NCBI GenBank assembly: GCA_029932795.1
Contig: JAOZPL010000007.1
Location: forward strand, 1-6,362
Direction: 5' to 3'
DNA length: 6,362 nucleotides
DNA from: Candidatus Zixiibacteriota bacterium
GTDB lineage: Bacteria; Zixibacteria; MSB-5A5; GN15; FEB-12
Both the position numbers and the translations under genes were made by a program. Below, one piece after another: positions 1 through 6,273 of this stretch; the first letter of the stretch is position 1; every line of letters begins with the position of its first letter. The notes under the pieces were generated by a model that was given only the letters and a program-made list of their open reading frames with translations, was not told the DNA's origin and did not search any database.

Positions 1-161
1 ACAAGGTGATGACATACCGGCCTCAGAATCCCTGCGGGTTCGAAGGTGCCAGGGCTCGTATTCTTGGCAGCGGTTGTGAGGTTTTCACATTTCACTCTAC
101 GGGCGGATTGAGGCCGGGTTCCGGGGAATCCGGTACACCTGCAAAAAAGCCGGGAAGAATC

Positions 162-217
162 CCTCTGTTACTCTGTATCGAGGACAGACAGAGCTTACCC
201 TGAAACTCAAACAGAGG
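162..217 (+). promoter_or_regulatory. Possible Shine-Dalgarno-masking pairing in the VWA leader
   Basis: CCTCTGTT (162-169) is perfectly complementary to AACAGAGG (210-217), which covers the first part of the GAGGAG ribosome binding site (214-219). The same CTCTGT (163-168, repeated at 171-176) can instead pair with ACAGAG at 188-193, a site that leaves the ribosome binding site free. The two pairings exclude each other, the usual geometry of a translational on/off leader. Pyrimidine-rich tracts pair with Shine-Dalgarno sequences by chance fairly often, so this is a hypothesis from base pairing only. Confidence 0.25.
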
Positions 218-219
218 AG
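214..219 (+). promoter_or_regulatory. Ribosome binding site deciding the VWA gene start
   Basis: GAGGAG at 214-219 is a strong Shine-Dalgarno sequence. Two in-frame ATGs follow, at 222 and 228. Only 2 bases separate the site from the first ATG, too few for normal initiation, while 8 bases separate it from the second. The ATG at 228 is therefore the better start. The choice alters only two residues at the front of the signal peptide. Confidence 0.75.
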
Positions 220-227
220 AGATGACG

Positions 228-2234
228 ATGAAACCGGGATCGATTACCAAATCACTATGGATTCTATTGCTATTACTGGTGGGAGCATTATTCGCCGAAA
301 CGCCTGACACCGGAAGGATCACCGGTACTGTCTATGATCTGCAAACCGGTGACCCGGTGGTCGGCGTCTCCGTGTGGTTGCTAGGTACCAATCAGAGTGC
401 CATGACTGACTCACTGGGGCAATTTGCCATCGAACAGGTCAGGCCCGGCAAGTACAGCCTGCGTATCGACCATCCTGATTATGCTATGACCAACGGCCCG
501 ACATTGGTGGAGGTGAGGGTCGATCCTGGCCGAACGACCATGGTTTCGGTGTCGATGGCAAAAACCATCCATGAAATGTCCACCGACGATGCAGAGAACT
601 ACAAGTCTGTGCAGGATCGCCTGAAAGGGAAACCGGAGATCGCTGGCAGGGAAGAGACCAGGTCGACTGTTTCCGGAAGAATTCAGGCATTCGGATTACC
701 TGCCCCGTTGCCTGAGGTTAGTTTGGATAAAACCGCCAAGCTGCCGCCTAGTTATCACTCCCGTCCAGCAGGGAAAGGCCACGTGTATTCCGAGAAAAGC
801 TACCCAAGCCTGCCGCCTTTTGATATGTTTTTCCGGGATTACGGGACCAACGGCTTTGTTGACACCCGGCAAGACCGCTTTTCAACCTTTGCGACCGATG
901 TCGATGACGCGTCCTACACACTTGTCAGACGGTATCTTCTTGAAGGTAACCTTCCTCCGCGAGATGCCATCCGGGTCGAGGAGTTCCTCAACCATTTTGA
1001 CTATGGTTACAACCTGCCCAAGTACGAACGTTTTCGGGTGTTTACTGAAATGGTCGCTTCGCCATTTGATTCTCACGCCATTCTCATGAAGATCGGCGTG
1101 AAAGGCAAAGAAATTCCGCGTCAGGACCGCAAACCGCTGAATCTTACATTTGTTATCGACGTTTCCGGCTCGATGGGCTTCGACAACCGGTTGGAACTAC
1201 TCAAGCGGTCTCTTCGGCTGCTGGTGGCGCAGCTCGATCGTCATGATCGGGTGGGGATTGTAGACTATGGTTCGTGTGCGCATGTTGTCCTCGAACCGGT
1301 GGCGGCGAATCGACAGCGGCAGATCATGCAGGCCATCAATTCCCTGTATCCGGGAGGTTCAACCAATGCCGAAGCCGGCCTGAAACTTGGCTACCAGATG
1401 GCTGATCGGCAGTATGTCAAGGGACATACCAATCGCATCATCCTCTGCAGCGACGGGGTGGCGAATGTCGGCCGCACTTCTCCCGAGGCAATCATGCAGC
1501 AGGTGAAACGGTATGCCCGCAAGGGGATCACGCTGTCAACCTTTGGCTTCGGGATGGGCAACTATAATGATGTCCTGCTTGAACAACTGGCTCAGAAGGG
1601 TAACGGCAGGTATGCTTATGTCAATGACGACGCCGAAGCTCGCAAACAGTTTGTTGATGAGTTTGTGAGCAACATGCAGGTGTTGGCGAGGGACGTCAAG
1701 ATTCAGGTGGAGTTCAATCCCGAAGTGGTCGCCTCGTATCGTCTCATTGGCTATGAGAATCGTGATGTGCCGGATCATCTGTTCCGGGATAGCCGCCAGG
1801 ACGGAGGCGAGATAGGTGCCGGGCACGAGGTAACCGCGCTGTATGAGTTGATGCTTAACGAGCGGTGTCGTTCCGAGAAGGCAGCCACGGTCTTTGTGCG
1901 CTGGAAAAACGTTGGTGAGACGGAGGTGACGGAACTCAGCCGCGAGGTTTCTCGGGGGAAGATGCCTGGTCGGTTTGACCGTGCTCGTCCCGAACTCCGC
2001 CTGGCTGTAGTAGCGGCCCGGTTTGCAGAATTATTGAAAGAGACGGAACCCAGCCGTGGTGGCAGCTATGATCGCCTAGTTCATCTGGCCGAACCGCTGG
2101 TGCGCGAACTGCCCGGTGAGCAAACGCGCGAACTGGTAAAGCTCATCAATCAAGCGCGGGACCTGTTAGCCCACTACACCGATTGGAGATGGGATGAATC
2201 CGACGATGACAATTATCGAAACCATTATCGATAG
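228..2234 (+). CDS. Secreted YfbK-like VWA-domain protein with N-terminal carboxypeptidase-regulatory-like domain
   Basis: This is a 668-residue exported protein (670 if the ATG at 222 is used). A hydrophobic segment rich in Leu at residues 9-22, ending in LFA-E, looks like a signal peptidase I signal; no lipobox Cys follows, so it is probably not a lipoprotein. Residues about 30-108 resemble the carboxypeptidase-regulatory-like beta-sandwich (GRITGTVYD...PGKYSLRI). A polar, Pro-containing linker follows. From about 216 come the three parts of the YfbK family: the N-terminal vWF_A region (STFATDVDDASY, PRDAIRVEEFLNHF), the VWA domain (about 305-478), and the C-terminal DUF3520-type domain (about 488-655). 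The metal-binding MIDAS site is complete: D311-x-S313-x-S315, T379 and D409. The last 15 residues are rich in Asp, Asn, Arg and Tyr. VWA proteins bind partner proteins through a metal ion; the partner here is unknown. E. coli YfbK lacks the regulatory-like domain. Family assignment is firm; cellular role is not known. Confidence 0.92.
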   Translation: MKPGSITKSLWILLLLLVGALFAETPDTGRITGTVYDLQTGDPVVGVSVWLLGTNQSAMTDSLGQFAIEQVRPGKYSLRIDHPDYAMTNGPTLVEVRVDPGRTTMVSVSMAKTIHEMSTDDAENYKSVQDRLKGKPEIAGREETRSTVSGRIQAFGLPAPLPEVSLDKTAKLPPSYHSRPAGKGHVYSEKSYPSLPPFDMFFRDYGTNGFVDTRQDRFSTFATDVDDASYTLVRRYLLEGNLPPRDAIRVEEFLNHFDYGYNLPKYERFRVFTEMVASPFDSHAILMKIGVKGKEIPRQDRKPLNLTFVIDVSGSMGFDNRLELLKRSLRLLVAQLDRHDRVGIVDYGSCAHVVLEPVAANRQRQIMQAINSLYPGGSTNAEAGLKLGYQMADRQYVKGHTNRIILCSDGVANVGRTSPEAIMQQVKRYARKGITLSTFGFGMGNYNDVLLEQLAQKGNGRYAYVNDDAEARKQFVDEFVSNMQVLARDVKIQVEFNPEVVASYRLIGYENRDVPDHLFRDSRQDGGEIGAGHEVTALYELMLNERCRSEKAATVFVRWKNVGETEVTELSREVSRGKMPGRFDRARPELRLAVVAARFAELLKETEPSRGGSYDRLVHLAEPLVRELPGEQTRELVKLINQARDLLAHYTDWRWDESDDDNYRNHYR

Positions 2235-2249
2235 ATGTACACATGGCTG

Positions 2250-2301
2250 AGGAGAAAAACGGCGAGTGGCCATTTACCGCTCGCCGTCTTCATTTTCTCC
2301 T
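2250..2301. terminator. Bidirectional terminator between convergent VWA gene and glgP
   Basis: The core hairpin spans 2259-2287: ACGGCGAGTGG pairs with CCGCTCGCCGT (11 bp, one G-U pair) around a 7-base loop. It is flanked by AGGAGAAAA (2250-2258) and its exact complement TTTTCTCCT (2293-2301), with CTTCA bulged at 2288-2292. The T-run (2293-2296) serves + strand transcripts, and the A-run (2254-2258) becomes a U-run for - strand transcripts. It lies 15 bases after the VWA stop and 22 bases after the glgP stop, so it should end both messages. Confidence 0.85.
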
Positions 2302-2323
2302 GGTGATGGGTGTGTTAAAGCGT

Positions 2324-4897
2324 TTACCACCAGCTGATCAGTTTTGGTCGGCGCATGTGGTGAAGATGTTCGTTTTTTGGCACTACGCGAGCGGTGACGC
2401 CGAAACGGCCTGATTCGGAACATGTTACCTCGCCGGTGTAGGAATAGACACCGTCGGCGGATGAGTCAGGTTGCGGGCTGGAACCGTTCAGTGTCGCAGG
2501 GGTCGGAACCAGGTCCATGAATCTTTCTTGCGAGTCCAGCCGCCCGGCGACGATCTCCACCCGGACGTCATCAGGTGTTATATCCCCCAGACGGACCTTC
2601 ATCGTTACCGGTATCTTTTGACCGACCTGAACGGTCGGGCCAATGTCAGGGATATCAATGTCGGTGATGGCAATCTGTTCCCAGCTATTGGATATTCGTT
2701 CCAACCAGGAGGTGACCTGCCGGTTAAGTTCGAAATTGTTGGTGCTCATTTTTCGGCTGGCATCGATGGCCGGTACATAGCATTGATTGGTATAGTTCAT
2801 GAGCATCCGTTGGGCGGAGAAATGCTCACCGGCCATCTGAATCGACGCTTTCATTTTCTGGATCCAGCGATCCGGCAAATCAATGTCATTGCGGTTGTAA
2901 AAAAGCGGAATGACTTCTCGTTCCAGAGTGTTGTACAACGCCTCGGACTCGAGCTCATCCTGCATAGTGACGTTCTCGTATTCTTCGCCAAAGCCAATCT
3001 TAAACCCGGTTTCCTCACTATATCCTTCGACCCACCAGCCGTCCAGAATCGAAAGGTTGAGGGCTCCATTCAGGGCCGCTTTCATGCCTGATGTTCCGGA
3101 AGCTTCCTGGGGTCGTCTGGGGTTGTTCAGCCATATATCGGACCCCTGCACCAGATAACGGGCGACATTAATATCGTAGTCCTCCAGGAAGACGATCCGG
3201 TGGCGGAATCGTTCTTCCGAGATGTGCATAATGATTTCGCGGATGATCTCTTTACCGGGGTTGTCCAGAGGGTGCGCTTTACCGGATATAATCACCTGCA
3301 CCGGGCGTTCTTTGTTGTTGATGATTCTTTCTAGACGGTCGAGATTATGCATGAGCAGGTGTCCCCGCTTGTAGGTTGAGAACCGGCGGGCAAATCCAAT
3401 AGTGAGGATTTGCGGGTCAAGGAACTGATCGGCTCCCTGAATCTCGATCTGTGTTGCTCCCCGGCGCTGCAGTTGCTGCTTAAGGCGCTTGCGGGCGAAA
3501 AAGACAAGCCTTTCTCGACGGCGATTATGGACACGCCAGAGTTCTACGTCCGGGATTCGGTGTACTCGCTCCCACAGCTCCGGTGCTCCGGGTCGTTCAA
3601 CAAAGCGAGCCCCAAAATAGGAAAGGTACAGGTCCTTCATGTCGTGTGATATCCAGGAGGAGGGATGCACACCGTTGGTAATGGACCGGATTGGTACTTC
3701 TTCTGCCGGAAGGTCCGGCCACATGATATGCCACATCTCCCGGGACACTTTACCGTGGAGTTTGGAGACACCGTTGGCGAAAGCTGAACACCTGAGGGCG
3801 GCGGGTGTCATTCCAAAGTGCTCGGTGGCATCGGTTGGATTGATACGGCCGATAGCGAGGAAATCCTGCCAGCTTAAACCTAGTTCTTTGACAAAACTAC
3901 CCAGGTAACGGTGAACAAGCACGGGGTCAAACTTCTCATTACCGGCCGGGACAGGAGTGTGAGTGGTGAAGATCGTGGTTGACCAGATATACTGGGCCGC
4001 TTCTTTGAAGCTGAGGTGGTGCTCTTCCATCAGGAATCGCGCTCGCTGAAGCGACAGGAACCAGGCGTGACCTTCGTTGATGTGGAAAATGGCCGGGTTG
4101 ATGCCAAGTGCCCGAAGGGCCCGCACGCCACCGATCCCAAGGACAATTTCCTGGCGGATTCGCATATCCTTATCACCGCCATAGAGGACAGATGTTATCT
4201 CTCGTGCTTTAGATGAATTCTCGGGTATATTCGTATCCAGAAGGTACATTGGCACGAGACCGATCAACACTTTCCATACCTGAATCTGCACCGGCACATT
4301 GTCCAGAACCAGTGATACCCGCAGTGGTTCGTCATTCTCATTCTTCACCAGTTGCACAGGCATATGGTACCAGTCGTTTTCTTCATAACGCTCCTGTTGC
4401 CAGCCGTCACTGGAGAGAAACTGGCGGAAATACCCGTATCGATACAACAGACCCACGGCTATCATGGGCAGACCAAGGTCAGAGGCGGATTTGAGTGTAT
4501 CACCGGAGAGTACACCCAGACCGCCAGAATAGACCGGCAGGCCGGTGTCCAGACCGTATTCAAGAGAGAAGTAAGCTATCGGGTCCTTTTCATACTCTCC
4601 GTACTTGTAGTGAAACCATTTCTTGCGATGCAGGTAGTCTTGGTACTTCTCATATACCTTGTCAAGTGTGGCCAGGAAGCCTTCATCCTCAGCCGTTTTC
4701 TGGAGGGCGTGCTGGGGAAGCTGTGAGAGCATCTGGACCAGGTTCTGGTAAGTTCTTTCCCACAGGTCAGGATCGAGCCGGATGAACAGTTTGACGACGT
4801 CCCAGTTCCAGGAGTACCAGAGGTTGTTAGCCATTTCCTGGAGGGGTTTGAGTTGCTCGGGAAGTTTTGGCAGTACTAAAAGTTGTTTGACCCGCAT
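2324..4897 (-). CDS. glgP: Alpha-glucan (glycogen/maltodextrin) phosphorylase, compact GT35 type
   Basis: This 857-residue cytoplasmic enzyme splits alpha-1,4-glucans with phosphate to release glucose-1-phosphate, using pyridoxal phosphate. The N-terminal region (about 5-115: MANNLWYSWNWD, LFIRLDPDLWE) is the DUF3417-type domain of the compact bacterial/archaeal phosphorylases, as in Thermotoga maritima AgpA, rather than the E. coli GlgP/MalP type. Family landmarks follow in order: IAYFSLEYGL (107-116), YSGGLGVLSGD (123-133), NEGHAWF (274-280), TTHTPVPAGN (311-320), ITNGVHPSSW (406-415), ARRFSTYKRG (503-512), SGKAHP (538-543) and the cofactor motif EASGTSGMKAALNG (598-611), with K606 the expected Schiff-base lysine. 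The final ~110 residues form a beta-rich tail ending in Trp-Trp, as is usual in this subfamily. Length is typical and no frameshift is seen. The start is supported by AGGA at 4904-4907, six bases upstream. It diverges from the phosphofructokinase gene, which uses its product after two conversions. Whether glycogen or shorter maltodextrin is preferred cannot be read from sequence. Confidence 0.97.
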   Translation of the reverse strand: MRVKQLLVLPKLPEQLKPLQEMANNLWYSWNWDVVKLFIRLDPDLWERTYQNLVQMLSQLPQHALQKTAEDEGFLATLDKVYEKYQDYLHRKKWFHYKYGEYEKDPIAYFSLEYGLDTGLPVYSGGLGVLSGDTLKSASDLGLPMIAVGLLYRYGYFRQFLSSDGWQQERYEENDWYHMPVQLVKNENDEPLRVSLVLDNVPVQIQVWKVLIGLVPMYLLDTNIPENSSKAREITSVLYGGDKDMRIRQEIVLGIGGVRALRALGINPAIFHINEGHAWFLSLQRARFLMEEHHLSFKEAAQYIWSTTIFTTHTPVPAGNEKFDPVLVHRYLGSFVKELGLSWQDFLAIGRINPTDATEHFGMTPAALRCSAFANGVSKLHGKVSREMWHIMWPDLPAEEVPIRSITNGVHPSSWISHDMKDLYLSYFGARFVERPGAPELWERVHRIPDVELWRVHNRRRERLVFFARKRLKQQLQRRGATQIEIQGADQFLDPQILTIGFARRFSTYKRGHLLMHNLDRLERIINNKERPVQVIISGKAHPLDNPGKEIIREIIMHISEERFRHRIVFLEDYDINVARYLVQGSDIWLNNPRRPQEASGTSGMKAALNGALNLSILDGWWVEGYSEETGFKIGFGEEYENVTMQDELESEALYNTLEREVIPLFYNRNDIDLPDRWIQKMKASIQMAGEHFSAQRMLMNYTNQCYVPAIDASRKMSTNNFELNRQVTSWLERISNSWEQIAITDIDIPDIGPTVQVGQKIPVTMKVRLGDITPDDVRVEIVAGRLDSQERFMDLVPTPATLNGSSPQPDSSADGVYSYTGEVTCSESGRFGVTARVVPKNEHLHHMRRPKLISWW

Positions 4898-4903
4898 AGA
4901 AAA

Positions 4904-4917
4904 TCCTGATTAATCAG
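4904..4917 (-). promoter_or_regulatory. glgP ribosome binding site overlapped by a 12-base palindrome
   Basis: On the - strand AGGA (4904-4907) sits six bases before the glgP ATG and is a modest Shine-Dalgarno sequence. It overlaps a perfect palindrome, CTGATTAATCAG (4906-4917). The palindrome could be a small dimer-bound operator, or a hairpin too tight to be stable. A 12-base perfect palindrome is expected about once or twice by chance in a window this long, so only its placement makes it notable. The ribosome site is well supported; an operator role is speculative. Confidence 0.5.
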
Positions 4918-4947
4918 TAATCGTCTGTTTTACAACTGGCCCTAGCT

Positions 4948-4962
4948 ATCATGTTTTATCGG
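4948..4962 (-). promoter_or_regulatory. glgP-facing copy of the paired element CCGATAAAACATGAT
   Basis: Read on the - strand, CCGATAAAACATGAT ends 50 bases before the glgP ATG. It matches the pfk-facing element at 5083-5098 except for one A in the A-run. Similarity continues weakly on the gene-proximal side (G..AG after the core). It may be a regulator binding site. Alternatively its ACCGATAA core resembles the sigma-28 -10 element GCCGATAA, with TGAATTTA (4975-4982) a loose -35 match eleven bases upstream. I found no convincing housekeeping -35/-10 pair for glgP. Confidence 0.5.
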
Positions 4963-5082
4963 TTCAGGCAACAATAAATTCACGCAAGTATCTGAATTAC
5001 CATCAGCGGGGAAGAGGGTAAATGAGCACCGGTCAAGTGGAAGCGGGCCTGCCAGCCACGCTCGAGAACAAACCATGTGGTG

Positions 5083-5098
5083 CCGATAAAAACATGAT
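5083..5098 (+). promoter_or_regulatory. pfk-facing copy of the paired element CCGATAAAAACATGAT
   Basis: CCGATAAAAACATGAT ends 44 bases before the phosphofructokinase ATG and points toward that gene. With the proposed transcription start near 5142 it lies at about -60 to -45, a usual place for an activator site. The base before it makes GCCGATAA (5082-5089), identical to the enterobacterial sigma-28 -10 element, but the expected -35 position shows no good match, so a transcription-factor site is the more likely reading. Confidence 0.5.
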
Positions 5099-5107
5099 GG
5101 AAAGTCT

Positions 5108-5135
5108 TTGATTTGAAAACATCTTTATGTACACT
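5108..5135 (+). promoter_or_regulatory. Candidate promoter for phosphofructokinase, predicting a leaderless mRNA
   Basis: TTGATT (5108-5113) and TACACT (5130-5135) are separated by 16 bases; each matches four of six bases of the housekeeping -35 and -10 consensus. Transcription would begin near 5142-5143, on or next to the A of the ATG at 5143. This agrees with the absence of any Shine-Dalgarno sequence before that ATG. The hexamers are imperfect, so the promoter is plausible, not certain. Confidence 0.4.
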
Positions 5136-5142
5136 ATAGCTT

Positions 5143-6273
5143 ATGCGTAAGTCAGCAAAGCGTATTGGGATCCTGACCGGTGGCGGTGATTGCCCCGGCC
5201 TCAATGCTGTTATACGGGCGATTGTAAAGACGGCCGAGAACGACTACGACATCGAAGTAGTCGGCTTTCTGGACGGATACGAAGGCCTGATTGAAAACCG
5301 GTTTCGGACCATCCGTTTGGAGGATGTGTCCGGTCTTCTGGCGCGGGGCGGAACCATACTCGGGACTTCCAACCGGGCCGATCCCTTCAACTTCCCGGTT
5401 CTGCAGGGAGAGGATTATGTCTATCTGGACCGTTCATTGCAGGCGATCAGAAATCTTGAGTCGCTGGGTCTGGATGCCCTGATTGCGATTGGCGGCGATG
5501 GCACCATGGCAGCTTCGGCGCGAATGCTCGAGAAGGGGCTGCCGGTGGTTGGAGTGCCAAAAACAATTGATAATGATCTCTGGGGAACCGATATCACTTT
5601 CGGGTTTGACTCCGCGCTGTCAACTGCAACCGAGGCAATCGACAAGATACACACGACAGCTCAATCACACCACAGGATTATGATTGTTGAGACAATGGGC
5701 CGCTATGCCGGTTGGCTGGCGCTCGGAGCCGGCCTGGCCGGTGGGGGTGATATTATTCTTATACCGGAGATTCCCTATGATATCGACAGTGTTGTAGACC
5801 AGGTACGGAGCCGCAACTCACTTGGCAAAAACTTCTCGATAGTGGTAGTTGGCGAAGGAGCCAGACCGCAGGGTGGGGATATGGTCGTCAAGCGCGTGGT
5901 GGAGACCTCGCCGGATGCTGTCAGACTGGGCGGTATCTCTAATCAACTTGCGGCCCAACTGGAGGGATTAACCAACCTTGAGTGTCGGGTTACCATCCTC
6001 GGTCATCTTCTCCGTGGTGGAACGCCAACCGCGTTCGACCGTATTCTGGCCACCCGCTTTGGCATGGAGGCAGTCCACATGGTAGCACGGGGAGAGATCG
6101 GCCAGATAGTGGTGCTTCAGGGGTCTGACCTGGGAAGCGTCCCGATTCGGGATGTGGCGGGCAAGCAGCGGAAGGTCACGCCTGATCATCCCTGGATAAA
6201 AACCGCCCGATCACTCGGTATATGCCTGGGGAACCCGACCAACGTACCACTTGAGGAGTACCTCCGGAATTGA
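5143..6273 (+). CDS. pfkA: 6-phosphofructokinase, group III (mixed-substrate) type, probably ATP-dependent
   Basis: This 376-residue cytoplasmic enzyme phosphorylates fructose-6-phosphate to fructose-1,6-bisphosphate, the committing step of glycolysis. Motifs in order: GILTGGGDCPGLNAVIR (9-25, phosphate-donor loop), IGGDGT (116-121), VPKTIDND (138-145) with the expected catalytic base D143, ETMGRYAGW (183-191), IPEIP (207-211), GEGARP (237-242), and the phosphofructokinase signature at 282-300 (R282, GH at 287-288, LLRGG, D299-R300). Gly120 matches E. coli Gly104, which goes with ATP use; pyrophosphate enzymes usually have Asp there. Lys140 replaces E. coli Gly124 and is typical of group III and pyrophosphate enzymes. 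The length exceeds the ~320 residues of E. coli PfkA, as is common in this group. ATG 5143 is the only usable start: a stop in frame lies at 5137-5139 and no other start codon precedes the conserved N-terminus. No Shine-Dalgarno sequence is present. Family is certain; donor specificity is inferred. Confidence 0.95.
   Translation: MRKSAKRIGILTGGGDCPGLNAVIRAIVKTAENDYDIEVVGFLDGYEGLIENRFRTIRLEDVSGLLARGGTILGTSNRADPFNFPVLQGEDYVYLDRSLQAIRNLESLGLDALIAIGGDGTMAASARMLEKGLPVVGVPKTIDNDLWGTDITFGFDSALSTATEAIDKIHTTAQSHHRIMIVETMGRYAGWLALGAGLAGGGDIILIPEIPYDIDSVVDQVRSRNSLGKNFSIVVVGEGARPQGGDMVVKRVVETSPDAVRLGGISNQLAAQLEGLTNLECRVTILGHLLRGGTPTAFDRILATRFGMEAVHMVARGEIGQIVVLQGSDLGSVPIRDVAGKQRKVTPDHPWIKTARSLGICLGNPTNVPLEEYLRN

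Larger units (their letters stand above)
1..221 (+). other. Noncoding leader upstream of the VWA gene, with small hairpins
   Basis: I see no credible gene here. One + frame is open from the window edge to base 203, but its translation has odd composition and no recognisable family. Several short inverted repeats are visible: GAATCC/GGGTTC around a 4-base loop (26-41, one G-U pair), TGTGA-GGTTT-TCACA (75-89), CCGGGTTC/GAATCCGG around a 4-base loop (114-133, one G-U pair), and CTCTGT/ACAGAG (163-193, with an inner CTGT/ACAG). The word GAATCC occurs three times (26, 126, 157). TTGGCA at 64-69 resembles a -35 hexamer, but no good -10 follows at the right distance. If transcription starts near there, the VWA mRNA has a structured leader of about 100-140 bases. 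It matches no riboswitch class I recognise. Confidence 0.45.

Noticed and set aside
32..52. GGGTTCGAAGGTGCCA as the T-arm and CCA end of a tRNA
   Set aside because: The bases flanking the TTCGA loop do not form a 5-bp T-stem, and no acceptor stem partner is visible within the window.
75..89. CRP binding site TGTGA...TCACA
   Set aside because: The spacer is 5 bases rather than the 6 of the CRP consensus, and no promoter with suitable spacing is clear; kept only as part of the leader hairpin observation.
6..203. Open + strand frame of 65 residues at the left edge
   Set aside because: Its translation has no family resemblance, mixed Gly/Pro/Arg-rich composition and no ribosome binding site, and the region is rich in inverted repeats. 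A 3' fragment of an upstream gene cannot be fully excluded.
2471..3091. 206-residue + strand frame opposite glgP
   Set aside because: It lies wholly antisense to conserved glgP codons, has no family resemblance, and is explained as a shadow of the real gene.
4980..5204. 74-residue - strand frame in the glgP-pfk gap
   Set aside because: It begins within the conserved 5' end of phosphofructokinase, has no recognisable product and covers the candidate promoter; more likely accidental.
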